A model generated the notes under the pieces. It was not told the DNA's origin, made no database searches, and was given only the letters and a program-made list of their open reading frames with translations. Below, one piece after another: positions 42,772-56,145 of a stretch of DNA of 64,000 nt. Within the stretch, counting starts at the first letter, position 1. Each line of letters starts with the position of its first letter. Origin of the DNA: Arthrobacter sp042667405 (GTDB lineage: Bacteria > Actinomycetota > Actinomycetes > Actinomycetales > Micrococcaceae); NCBI RefSeq assembly GCF_042667405.1, contig NZ_JBHVAL010000001.1, positions 186,001 to 250,000 of the forward strand. Direction: 5' to 3'. A program made the position numbers and the translations under genes.

Positions 42772-42822
42772 GTGGCACGTGGAACTACCCAAAGAACTAA
42801 CTGGAACAGGACGGTGAGACTG

Positions 42823-44199
42823 ATGGTCGACGCGCCAACAGCCGGCTCGGAAGAGAATGCTGCAGATGCATTCCTGCAAGGCGGCCCTTCGCTGCGCAAC
42901 GCATCGGGGCCCTACTTCGGAAGCTACGGCGGACGCTGGATGCCCGAGTCTCTCATCGCCGCGTTGGACGAAGTGCAGGACACCTTCGAAAAAGCCAAGG
43001 CCGATCCCGATTTCATCGCCGAGCTGAAGGACCTCAACAAGAACTACTCCGGCCGGCCGTCCCTGCTGACGGAGGCCAAGCGCTTCTCGGCGCACGCCGG
43101 TGGAGCACGCATCTTCCTCAAACGCGAGGACCTCAACCACACCGGTTCGCACAAGATCAACAACGTCCTGGGACAGGCGCTCCTGGCCAAGCGCATGGGC
43201 AAGACCCGCGTCATCGCCGAGACCGGTGCCGGGCAGCACGGTGTTGCCAGTGCAACGGCCGCGGCACTGCTGGGGCTCGAGTGTGTGGTTTACATGGGGG
43301 CCGAGGATTGCCGCCGCCAGGCCTTGAACGTTGCCAGGATGCAGCTGCTTGGTGCAACGGTGGTTCCGGTCACCAACGGCTCCCAGACTCTGAAGGACGC
43401 TATCAACGACGCCCTCCGCGACTGGGTCTCCAACGTTGAGAACACCCACTACCTTCTGGGCACCGCTGCCGGAGCGCACCCGTTCCCGGCCATGGTCCGC
43501 TACTTCCACGAAGTTATCGGCGAAGAAGCGCGAAGCCAGATCCTTGAGCAGACCGGTAAGCTCCCGGATGCCATCTGCGCGTGCATTGGCGGCGGTTCCA
43601 ACGCGATCGGCCTGTTCCACGCGTTCCTGGACGACGCTTCGGTGAAGATCTACGGCTTTGAAGCCGGTGGCGAGGGCGTGGAAACCGGTCGGCACGCAGC
43701 GGCCATCTCCCTGGGCCGTCCCGGTGTGCTCCATGGTGCGCGCTCATACCTCATGCAGGACGAGGACGGTCAGACCATCGAGTCACACTCGATTTCCGCT
43801 GGCCTGGACTACCCCAGTGTGGGTCCCGAGCACTCCTACCTCGCGGACATCGGACGCGTCAGCTACGAGGCCGTCACGGACACTGAAGCCATGGATGCGT
43901 TCAGCCTCCTGTGCCGGACCGAAGGCATCATCCCCGCCATTGAGTCCTCGCACGCCCTGGCCGGGGCCATCAAGATTGGCCACCGCCTTACCGAAGGCAA
44001 GGACGACCCGTCCGAGGTCACGGTGATCGTGAACCTGTCCGGACGTGGTGACAAGGACGTGGAAACCGCCGCGGCCTGGTTCAACATGCTCGATGATGAG
44101 GGGCACGTCAAGGGCACCACCCTGTCCACCCGCAAGCCCAAGGGGCCATCGGAGCGCGCGGCTGAAGCATCGGCGGACGAGAACGAGGACCAGAACTGA
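42823..44199 (+). CDS. trpB: Tryptophan synthase beta chain
   Basis: It joins indole and serine to tryptophan. The 458-residue protein has the PLP Lys in EDLNHTGSHKINNVLGQ, the ETGAGQHGVASATAAAL loop, and the phosphate-binding GGGSNAIGLF. ATG 42823 is chosen; a GTG at 42814 (adding three residues) overlaps the stop of a possible upstream leader ORF and is equally possible. The C-terminal tail past the fold is charged (AAEASADENEDQN). Confidence 0.96.
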   Translation: MVDAPTAGSEENAADAFLQGGPSLRNASGPYFGSYGGRWMPESLIAALDEVQDTFEKAKADPDFIAELKDLNKNYSGRPSLLTEAKRFSAHAGGARIFLKREDLNHTGSHKINNVLGQALLAKRMGKTRVIAETGAGQHGVASATAAALLGLECVVYMGAEDCRRQALNVARMQLLGATVVPVTNGSQTLKDAINDALRDWVSNVENTHYLLGTAAGAHPFPAMVRYFHEVIGEEARSQILEQTGKLPDAICACIGGGSNAIGLFHAFLDDASVKIYGFEAGGEGVETGRHAAAISLGRPGVLHGARSYLMQDEDGQTIESHSISAGLDYPSVGPEHSYLADIGRVSYEAVTDTEAMDAFSLLCRTEGIIPAIESSHALAGAIKIGHRLTEGKDDPSEVTVIVNLSGRGDKDVETAAAWFNMLDDEGHVKGTTLSTRKPKGPSERAAEASADENEDQN

Positions 44200-45011
44200 T
44201 GAACGAGCAAACCGCCAGCAAGTCTGCTGCCGCCATCGACAAGGCCCGCGCCGAAGGCCGGGCCGCCTTGGTGGGCTACCTTCCCGCCGGGTACCCGACG
44301 GTGAAGGAAAGCATCGAAGCGGGCATCGCACTGGCCCGCAACGGCGCCGACCTCATCGAAATCGGCATCCCGTACTCCGACCCCGTCATGGACGGTCCGG
44401 TCATCCAGGCAGCCACCACGGAGGCCATCTCCAACGGATTCCGCGTAGCAGACGTTTTTGACGTGGTTGCGGGGATCACGGCAACCACCGATGCTGCCGT
44501 GCTGGTGATGACGTACTGGAACCCGGTCATGCGCATGGGCGTCGACGAGTTCTCCCGTCGCCTGGCAGAAGCCGGGGGAGCGGGGCTCATCACACCCGAC
44601 CTTGTGCCTGACGAAGCCGGCGAATGGTTGGAAGCTTCGGACAAGTACGGATTGGACCGGGTGTTCCTCGTAGCTCCTTCCTCCACCCCCGAGCGGCTCG
44701 ACATGACCGTCAAGGCCAGTCGTGGCTTTGTGTATGCCGTCTCCATCATGGGTGTCACCGGAGCGCGGACTTCGGTGAGCAGTGCTGCCGAGGACGTCGT
44801 GGCCCGCGCCCACGCCGCAGGTGCTCAACGGGTGTGTGTGGGTCTTGGTGTCTCCAACCCCGACCACGTCCGTGAGATCGCCGCCTACGCCGATGGAGTC
44901 ATCGTTGGCACCGCCCTGGTGGCTGCCCTCCGCGATGGCGGCGTGGACGCCGTCGGGCAACTGACCAAGAACCTCAGCGCCGGCCTGGGCCGCGCCGCTG
45001 CAGAAGCCTAG
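44199..45011 (+). CDS. trpA: Tryptophan synthase alpha chain
   Basis: It releases indole from indole-3-glycerol phosphate for transfer to TrpB. The 270-residue TIM barrel has the catalytic Glu in LIEIGIPYSDPVMDGPVIQ (motif with VMDG, usual in actinobacteria), VMTYWNPVMRMG and VGLGVSNPDHVRE. The ATG overlaps the trpB stop (TGATG). lgt follows 21 bases later, likely in the same transcript. Confidence 0.96.
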   Translation: MNEQTASKSAAAIDKARAEGRAALVGYLPAGYPTVKESIEAGIALARNGADLIEIGIPYSDPVMDGPVIQAATTEAISNGFRVADVFDVVAGITATTDAAVLVMTYWNPVMRMGVDEFSRRLAEAGGAGLITPDLVPDEAGEWLEASDKYGLDRVFLVAPSSTPERLDMTVKASRGFVYAVSIMGVTGARTSVSSAAEDVVARAHAAGAQRVCVGLGVSNPDHVREIAAYADGVIVGTALVAALRDGGVDAVGQLTKNLSAGLGRAAAEA

Positions 45012-45032
45012 GAAAAGGAAACAGCGAAGCGC

Positions 45033-46187
45033 ATGCAGACCGTCCTCCACGCAGCGGCAATGGTCCCCCTGAGTATTCCGAGCCCGTCCTGGTCCGGTTT
45101 CGACATTCCGCTTCCGTGGGGGACTCTGCGCATTCACGCCTACGCCCTCTGCATCCTTGCGGGCATCATCGTTGGTCTGTGGCTGACCTCGGCGCGATGG
45201 AAGCAGCGCGGTGCGCCGGAAGGCAGCCTGTGGGATATCGCCATCTGGGCCATCCCGTTCGGCATCATCGGTGGCCGTCTGTACCACGTATTTTCTTCGC
45301 CTGACGCCTACTTCGGGCCCGGCTTTGACGGCACGGGCGACCTCTCGCTGATCCCGCAAATCCAGCGCGGGGGACTGGGCATCTGGGGTGCCGTGGTCCT
45401 TGGCGTGGTGGGTGCCTGGATCGGGTGCCGCCGTGCCGGTGTTAAGCTGACCTCCTTCCTGGACGCGGCAGCGCCCGGCTTGCTCCTGGCCCAGGCCATC
45501 GGGCGGCTGGGAAACTGGTTCAACCAGGAACTCTTCGGCGCTCCCACAACCTTGCCGTGGGGCCTTGAGATTGATCCGTCCAACGCAAACTTTCCACCAG
45601 GCATGGCAGCGGACACGCTGTTCCATCCGACGTTCCTCTACGAACTGCTCTGGAACCTTGCCGGTGTAGCCATACTCTTGCTGCTGGACAAGAAGTTCTC
45701 GTTCCGTCGGGGCCGCCTCTTCTGGCTCTACGCCATGTACTACACACTGGGTCGAGTCTGGATCGAGGCACTGCGCATCGACGACGCCGAGCAGATCACG
45801 CTCTTTGGCATCACCACCCGTCTCAACGTGTGGACCAGCATCTTCGTTTTCGTGGCGGCCCTGGTCATCTTCCTGATGTTGGGTCGACGGGCTCGGCCGG
45901 AGCCGGATACCCCTTATTTGGCGGGGCGGGAGCCGGAAAAGAACGCTTCCGGCGAGCCTTCAGCGGTGACGAGCGTCACCAGTCATGATGTGGACGCATC
46001 TGTCTCGGATAGTGGTTCACGTGATAATCTCCCTGATAACCACAGTGATCCGGACAACGTTGACGGGCCGCGGGACGCATCAGAGAAGACCGTTCAAGAC
46101 ACGACGTCTGCCACGGACACATCAGCTGCTGCCACCGCCGCACGGAAAGCATCCGGATCCTCGCCTAAGGCAGACGACACCAAGTAG
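45033..46187 (+). CDS. lgt: Prolipoprotein diacylglyceryl transferase with long C-terminal tail
   Basis: It transfers a diacylglyceryl group to the lipobox Cys of lipoproteins in the membrane. The core of about 285 residues has seven helices, with the signature GRLGNWFNQELFGAPTTLPW and WGAVVLGVVGAWIG. The remaining 95 residues (from about residue 290) are Ser/Asp/Thr/Glu-rich, with no helix, and are probably a cytosolic disordered tail; long Lgt tails occur in actinobacteria. AGGAAAAGGA precedes the ATG. It sits after trpA, a common actinobacterial neighbour. Confidence 0.94.
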   Translation: MQTVLHAAAMVPLSIPSPSWSGFDIPLPWGTLRIHAYALCILAGIIVGLWLTSARWKQRGAPEGSLWDIAIWAIPFGIIGGRLYHVFSSPDAYFGPGFDGTGDLSLIPQIQRGGLGIWGAVVLGVVGAWIGCRRAGVKLTSFLDAAAPGLLLAQAIGRLGNWFNQELFGAPTTLPWGLEIDPSNANFPPGMAADTLFHPTFLYELLWNLAGVAILLLLDKKFSFRRGRLFWLYAMYYTLGRVWIEALRIDDAEQITLFGITTRLNVWTSIFVFVAALVIFLMLGRRARPEPDTPYLAGREPEKNASGEPSAVTSVTSHDVDASVSDSGSRDNLPDNHSDPDNVDGPRDASEKTVQDTTSATDTSAAATAARKASGSSPKADDTK

Positions 46188-46342
46188 TCGCCGTAGGTAA
46201 AGGGGCAACAGAGTCACCGCTCGTCGGGCCCAGTCCACAGCGTCGTGGCACCCCGGAAACCGGATCGCAGCATACCGATGTTCACTGGTCAAGCCGGGGC
46301 CAGAGGTCTGCGTAACTGTTAGTTGCGCTGGATCGGCTGGCC

Positions 46343-46348
46343 TACAAT
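46343..46348 (+). promoter_or_regulatory. Candidate -10 box of gltBD
   Basis: TACAAT lies about 100 bases before the gltB start in a 259-base gap. No convincing -35 is at the right distance (TAGTTG is 17 bases upstream), so this is tentative. The rest of 46188-46446 holds nothing else I can identify. Confidence 0.3.
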
Positions 46349-46446
46349 TCCAATAACTAGCGCTTTGTTGTGCCCGTCACAGGGCAGGCAAGGTGGGGCC
46401 AACGTTGTCCCTTCCATACGCACGATCTCGAGGAAGGACGTCTCCC

Positions 46447-51052
<4,606 letters not shown>

Positions 51053-51060
<8 letters not shown>

Positions 51061-52510
51061 TCCACGCGGATTTCTGAAAGTCCGGCAGCGCGAGACGCAG
51101 CCACGCCGTCCCGTTCCCGTCCGCATCATGGACTGGAAGGAAGTGTACGAAGCACAGGAAAAGGGTGTCCTGAAGAGCCAGGCCGGCCGCTGCATGGATT
51201 GTGGCATTCCGTTCTGTCACCAGGGCTGTCCGCTGGGCAACCTCATTCCCGAGTGGAACGACCTCGTATGGCGGGACAAGGGTGAAGAAGCGATTGAGCG
51301 TCTTCACGCGACGAACAACTTCCCTGAGTGGACCGGTCGCTTGTGCCCGGCCCCTTGTGAAGCATCGTGTGTGCTGGGCATCAACCAGCCGGCTGTGACC
51401 ATCAAGCAGGTTGAGGTCTCCATCATTGACCAGGCGTTCGACAACGACTGGGTCCAACCGCTTCCGCCGACGCGCCTCACGGGCAAGACCGTTGCCGTCG
51501 TTGGTTCGGGACCTGCAGGTCTTGCCGCGGCACAGCAGCTGACCCGCGTTGGCCACACCGTTGCAGTGTACGAGCGCGACGACAAGATCGGCGGCCTGCT
51601 CCGCTACGGAATCCCCGACTTCAAAATGGAGAAGGAACAGGTTGACCGCCGCCTTGAGCAGATGAAGGCCGAGGGCACCCGCTTCCGGACCGGCGTCGCC
51701 GTGGGAACTGATGTCACTTGGGAGCAGCTTCGCCGCCGTTACGACGCCGTTGTTGTCGCCACCGGGGCCACCGTCCCTCGCGACCTGCCGATCCCGGGCC
51801 GCGATCTTGACGGCGTGCACTTCGCCATGGAGTACCTGGTCCCGGCAAACCGCGTCGTCGCGGGGGAGAGCCCCGAAAACCACATCGACGCCCGCGGCAA
51901 GCACGTTGTCATCCTCGGTGGTGGCGATACCGGTGCTGACTGCATCGGCACCGCCCACCGCCACCAGGCAGCCTCGGTGACGACTCTCGCCATCGGTAAG
52001 CAGCCGCCGTCGGAACGTGCCGCGCACCAGCCGTGGCCGACTTTCCCCACCTTGTTCGAAATGGCCAGTGCCCACGAAGAAGGCGGCGAACGCACCTACC
52101 TTGCGTCCACCGTCGAGTTCGTGGGGGAGAACGGCAAGCTCACCGGCGTCAAGGTTGCTGAAACAGAGTTTGTGGATGGCAAGCGCCTGCCCAAGGCGGG
52201 TACGGAGCGGATTATTCCGGCTGACCTGGTGTTCCTGAGCCTCGGCTTTACCGGCGCTGAGCCGGCGGGGATCACGGAGCAAGTCAGCGCAGAATTCGAC
52301 GGTCGGGGCAACGTGGCCCGCGACGGCTACTACATGACAAACACTGAGGGAGTGTTTGTTGCCGGCGATGCCGGACGTGGCCAGTCTCTGATTGTGTGGG
52401 CCATTGCGGAAGGCCGTGCATGTGCGGCCGCAGTGGACAAGTTCCTGATGGGAAGCACCATTCTCCCGGCACCGGTCGCCCCCACCGACCGGGCGATAGC
52501 GGTCTTATAG
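51053..52510 (+). CDS. gltD: Glutamate synthase (NADPH), small subunit
   Basis: It passes NADPH electrons to GltB. The 485-residue protein has N-terminal [4Fe-4S] cysteines in RCMDCGIPFCHQGCPLGN and LCPAPCEASCVLGIN, the FAD motif VVGSGPAGLAAAQQL, and the NADPH motif VILGGGDTGADCIGTAHR. GTG start, eight bases inside the gltB end, behind GGAGGTAACC. A GDAGRGQSLIVWAIAEGR FAD-closing motif ends the fold. Confidence 0.96.
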
Positions 52511-52565
52511 CGCCGGCAGGAACTGATCTTTTACTCAATCAGCATGAACTACTTAGGGTAGGTAT

Positions 52566-54059
52566 ATGAGACGCGCGAAAATTGTGGCAACTTTCGGCCC
52601 GGCTATCTCCAGCTTCGACAACACCCTCGCGGTGCTGGAGGCCGGCGTCGACGTTGCTCGCATGAACATGAGCCACGGCGACTACTCCGTGCACGACAAC
52701 ACCTACGAGAATGTCCGCAAGGCTGCGGCTCAACTGGGCAAGCCCGTGGCCATCATGGCCGACCTCCAGGGCCCCAAGATCCGCCTTGGCCGCTTCGTTG
52801 ACGGTCCGCACGAGTTGGCCGTTGGCGACACTTTCACCATCACCACTGAGGACGTCCCCGGCACCAAGGACATCTGCTCCACCACGCTCAAAAGCCTCAC
52901 CGAAGACGTCAACGTTGGCGACGCGCTGCTGATCGACGACGGCAAGGTGGCACTGCGTGCCATCGAGGTGGACGACGTCAAGGTTGTTGCCACTGTTACC
53001 GTCGGTGGCAAGGTTTCCAACAACAAGGGCATCAACCTGCCCGGCGTTGCCGTCAACGTCCCCGCGTTGAGCGAAAAGGACGAGGACGATCTCCGCTGGG
53101 CGCTCAAGCGGGGCGTTGACCTGGTCGCTCTGTCCTTCGTTCGTGACGCTGCGGACATCACCCGCGTCCACGAGATCATGGACGAAGAAGGCCGCCGCGT
53201 GCCCGTGATCGCCAAGATCGAAAAGCCGCAGGCCGTGGAGCAGCTCCACGAGATCATCGACGCGTTCGACGCCATCATGGTTGCCCGTGGCGACCTCGGT
53301 GTCGAACTGCCGCTCGAAGAGGTGCCGATTGTCCAGAAGCGCGCCATCGAACTGGCACGCCGCTGGGCCAAGCCGGTCATCGTGGCAACCCAGGTCCTCG
53401 AATCCATGATCGACAACCCGCGTCCGACGCGCGCCGAAGCCTCCGACTGCGCCAACGCAGTTCTCGACGGCGCCGACGCAGTCATGCTCTCGGGTGAAAC
53501 GTCTGTAGGCCAGTACCCGATCGAAACCGTCAAGACCATGGCACGGATCATCGAATCCACCGAGGTCCACGGGCTCGAACGCGTCCCCCCGCTGGGTACC
53601 AAGCCCAAGACCCGCGGTGGCGCCATCACCCGTGCCGCCGTCGAAATCGCCGACCAGCTGGATGCGAAGTACATCTGTACTTTCACCCAGTCCGGTGACT
53701 CGGCACGTCGCCTGTCGCGTCTGCGCCCGGTCAAGCCGGTCTTCGCGTTCACGCCGGTTGAGCACGTGTGGAACCAGCTGGCCCTCACCTGGGGCATCCA
53801 GCCGGTACTCGTGCCCTCCGTCGGCCACACCGACGAGATGACCGCACAGGTGGACAAGAGCCTGCTGGAAATGGATCTCGTGGACGAAGGCGACCTCGTC
53901 GTCATCGCTGCCGGTTCCCCTCCCGGACAGGCCGGTTCGACGAACTCGTTGAAGGTCCACAAGGTAGGCGACCTCGCCGACACATCCAAGACCGATGACG
54001 GCTCCCGCAAGGAACCCGTTGGTCCGTGGCCGGAAAAGAAGTCCAAGGCCAAGGCATAA
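52566..54059 (+). CDS. pyk: Pyruvate kinase
   Basis: It converts phosphoenolpyruvate and ADP to pyruvate and ATP. The 497-residue protein has MRRAKIVATFGPAIS, MNMSHGDYSVHD, the catalytic segment VIAKIEKPQAVEQLHEII, MVARGDLGVELPLEEVP and the signature ATQVLESMIDNPRPTRAEAS. The C-terminal domain (RAAVEIADQLDAKYICTFTQ) binds the effector in other members. Family length is about 475, so the 20-residue charged tail is extra. AGGGTAGGT precedes the ATG. Confidence 0.97.
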   Translation: MRRAKIVATFGPAISSFDNTLAVLEAGVDVARMNMSHGDYSVHDNTYENVRKAAAQLGKPVAIMADLQGPKIRLGRFVDGPHELAVGDTFTITTEDVPGTKDICSTTLKSLTEDVNVGDALLIDDGKVALRAIEVDDVKVVATVTVGGKVSNNKGINLPGVAVNVPALSEKDEDDLRWALKRGVDLVALSFVRDAADITRVHEIMDEEGRRVPVIAKIEKPQAVEQLHEIIDAFDAIMVARGDLGVELPLEEVPIVQKRAIELARRWAKPVIVATQVLESMIDNPRPTRAEASDCANAVLDGADAVMLSGETSVGQYPIETVKTMARIIESTEVHGLERVPPLGTKPKTRGGAITRAAVEIADQLDAKYICTFTQSGDSARRLSRLRPVKPVFAFTPVEHVWNQLALTWGIQPVLVPSVGHTDEMTAQVDKSLLEMDLVDEGDLVVIAAGSPPGQAGSTNSLKVHKVGDLADTSKTDDGSRKEPVGPWPEKKSKAKA

Positions 54060-54076
54060 TTCCTGGTTTTGCGTTG

Positions 54077-54121
54077 ACGGGCCCCGCCATTTGACGGGCC
54101 CCGCCATTTGGCGGGGCCCGT
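54077..54121 (+). terminator. pyk terminator with duplicated ascending arm
   Basis: ACGGGCCCCGCC (54094-54105) and GGCGGGGCCCGT (54110-54121) form a 12-bp stem with an ATTT loop, followed by TTCGTT. The same ascending arm with ATTTG occurs once more immediately upstream (54077-54093), so either copy can pair with the descending arm. Confidence 0.85.
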
Positions 54122-54200
54122 TTCGTTCCCGTTGTGGTGTCAGTCATGGCTGAATTTTCAGGACGCAATGGAAGCAGCAGGAGTCAAAAACGGCGTCAGT

Positions 54201-54206
54201 TACAAT
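54201..54206 (+). promoter_or_regulatory. -10 box of a leaderless terC transcript
   Basis: TACAAT ends seven bases before the GTG start of terC, which places transcription initiation at or next to the start codon. No Shine-Dalgarno lies in between. Confidence 0.6.
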
Positions 54207-54212
54207 TGCTAA

Positions 54213-55115
54213 GTGGACTTAGTATTTGAACTGACACCTGACCTGGCAATTGCTTTCGCAACCCTTTTCGTGCTGGAAATAGTTTTGGGCGTGGACAACG
54301 TCATCTTCATCTCGATCCTGGCCAGTAAACTGCCCGTGGAGCAGCAGGCCAAAGCCCGCAACCTCGGCCTTACATTGGGGATGCTGATGCGGATCGTGCT
54401 GCTGTTCGCTGCATCGTGGATCATCAGTCTGACAAGTGACTTGTTCGAGCTCTTCGGGCAGGGCTTTTCCGGCAGGGACCTGATCTTGATCTTCGGCGGC
54501 CTGTTCCTGGTCTACAAAGCAGTCACCGAGATTCACGAGAAACTCGAAGGACGCCCGTCCCACGGCCCTGGCCGGATTGGCACCGTGACGTTTGCTGCCG
54601 TGCTGACCCAGATCATCATGCTGGACATGGTGTTCTCCTTTGATTCGGTGATCACCGCTGTTGGGATGGTGGATAACCTCCTTGTCATCGTCACTGCGGT
54701 CCTGCTCTCGTTCGGCGTGATGCTATTCTCCGCGAAGTTCATTTTCGCGTTCGTAAACCGGCACCCCACCGTCAAGATGCTGGCACTGGCCTTCCTGGTG
54801 TTGATTGGATCCTTCCTCATTGCCGACGGTTTCGAGGTCAAGATCGACAAAGCCCTCATTTACGGCCCGATGGCTTTCGCCATCGTCGTCGAAGCCCTGA
54901 ACCTCACCTACAAGCGGCGCCAGGAAAAACTGTCAGGCGAATCCATCGAGCCGGTCCATCTTCGGCACGCTTATTCCAAAGCGGATGACCATGATGCTGT
55001 CGCTGCCGCCACGTCAACAGGTCCCGATGCCGGGGAAGTTGGCCTGTCCAGCAAGCCCGTGGCCGGCCGGATCGTCGAGGGCGATGGCCACCAGGAACCC
55101 GCCGGCCTCGGATAA
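54213..55115 (+). CDS. TerC family membrane protein
   Basis: This 300-residue polytopic protein has the TerC/Alx pattern: FVLEIVLGVDNVIFISILA with its Asp-Asn pair, GRDLILIFGGLFLVYKA, and VLTQIIMLDMVFSFDSVITAVGM split over helices. Recent work links the family to manganese export; the role here is inferred. The C-terminal 70 residues are hydrophilic (KADDHDAVAAATSTGPD). GTG start with no Shine-Dalgarno; the message is probably leaderless. Converges with pdtaR over a strong terminator. Confidence 0.9.
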   Translation: MDLVFELTPDLAIAFATLFVLEIVLGVDNVIFISILASKLPVEQQAKARNLGLTLGMLMRIVLLFAASWIISLTSDLFELFGQGFSGRDLILIFGGLFLVYKAVTEIHEKLEGRPSHGPGRIGTVTFAAVLTQIIMLDMVFSFDSVITAVGMVDNLLVIVTAVLLSFGVMLFSAKFIFAFVNRHPTVKMLALAFLVLIGSFLIADGFEVKIDKALIYGPMAFAIVVEALNLTYKRRQEKLSGESIEPVHLRHAYSKADDHDAVAAATSTGPDAGEVGLSSKPVAGRIVEGDGHQEPAGLG

Positions 55116-55178
55116 AGTCAGGGCGGCCGGCCTCACGCCAAAGGCAGCCAGCCTGGTTCTTCATTCTTAAACAACAAA

Positions 55179-55215
55179 AAAGAAGGGCGGCATCCCAAGG
55201 AAGCCGCCCTTCTTT
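55179..55215. terminator. Bidirectional terminator between terC and pdtaR
   Basis: AAAGAAGGGCGGC (55179-55191) and GCCGCCCTTCTTT (55203-55215) pair over 13 bp with an 11-base loop. A-rich sequence precedes and TTT ends the stem, so it terminates in both directions. Confidence 0.9.
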
Positions 55216-55224
55216 CGCGGGACG

Positions 55225-55830
55225 CTAGTTGACCTGATTGATGATGGTCTCTGCAACCTCACGCATGCTGAGGCGACGGTCCATGGAGGTCTTCTGGATC
55301 CAGCGGAAGGCCTCCGGCTCCGTAAGGCCCATCTTGGTGGTCAGGAGGCTCTTGGCGCGCTCTACAAGCTTGCGTGTAGCGAACTGTTCCTGGAGGTCGG
55401 AGACCTCGTTCTCAAGTGCCTTGATCTCCTCGTGGCGGGAGAGGGCAATTTCGATGGCCGGGATGAGATCGGCGGGGGTAAACGGCTTGACGACGTACGC
55501 CATGGCGCCGGCGTCGCGTGCACGCTCCACCAGTTCCTTCTGGCTGAACGCGGTCAGGAGGACTACGGGGGCGATGCGGGCCTTGACGATCTTCTCGGCG
55601 GCCGAGATGCCATCCATCACGGGCATCTTGACGTCCATCAGAACAAGGTCAGGCTTGAGTTCTTCGGCCAGCTCCACGGCCTTTTCGCCGTTGTCGGCCT
55701 CTCCGACGACGTCGTACCCTTCGCCCTTCAGGATCTCAATAATGTCCAAGCGGATGAGGGTCTCATCCTCGGCTACGACAACGCGTCGGGCCGGCTGGCT
55801 TGTGGGTGCGGACTCCGTCTGTTCGGTCAC
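55225..55830 (-). CDS. pdtaR: ANTAR-domain response regulator (PdtaR type)
   Basis: This 201-residue regulator has a receiver domain (VVVAEDETLIRLDIIEIL; phosphorylated Asp in LVLMDVKMPVMDG; Thr in LLTAFS; Lys in VVKPFTP), a short coiled coil, and a C-terminal ANTAR RNA-binding domain (residues about 140-200, RKLVERAKSLLTTKMGLTE and ending SMREVAETIINQV). It is homologous to mycobacterial PdtaR/Rv1626, which antiterminates by binding paired hairpins. The partner kinase PdtaS is not in the window. Confidence 0.93.
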   Translation of the reverse strand: MTEQTESAPTSQPARRVVVAEDETLIRLDIIEILKGEGYDVVGEADNGEKAVELAEELKPDLVLMDVKMPVMDGISAAEKIVKARIAPVVLLTAFSQKELVERARDAGAMAYVVKPFTPADLIPAIEIALSRHEEIKALENEVSDLQEQFATRKLVERAKSLLTTKMGLTEPEAFRWIQKTSMDRRLSMREVAETIINQVN

Positions 55831-56028
55831 GGGATCTCCTTGGAAAGGTTCGGCGGGTTCAAGTCCATCTTAGTGGGGACGCTTGCGGAGCATGTTTTTG
55901 TTGCACCAGCGCGTCCGGTTCTTTGAATCAGCCTATCTGCATGTAGAGTAGTTTCGCGTGCTGGGAACGGATCGCGTTGCTCACAGAAATGAGAGCTGTC
56001 AGCGAGAATTAACGTCCCGGTAATCCGC

Positions 56029-56110
56029 GCCCGAGTGGCGGAATTGGCAGACGCGCCGCACTCAAAATGCGGTATCGAAAGGTGTGTGGGTTCGAGTCCC
56101 ACCTCGGGCA
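56029..56110 (+). tRNA. tRNA-Leu(CAA)
   Basis: An 82-nt class-II tRNA: acceptor GCCCGAG/CTCGGGC, D-arm TGGCGGAATTGGCAGACGCG, anticodon stem CCGCA/TGCGG with loop CTCAAAA (anticodon CAA), a variable arm, T-loop TTCGAGT and discriminator A. No CCA encoded. A terminator follows; beyond it the sequence becomes accessory. Confidence 0.96.
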
Positions 56111-56118
56111 CGGCATGA

Positions 56119-56145
56119 CCCCTCTTCGGAGGGGCTTTTGCTTTT
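56119..56145 (+). terminator. Terminator of tRNA-Leu(CAA)
   Basis: CCCCTC and GAGGGG (56119-56134) close a TTCG tetraloop and are followed by CTTTTGCTTTT, a standard intrinsic terminator nine bases after the tRNA. Confidence 0.92.
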
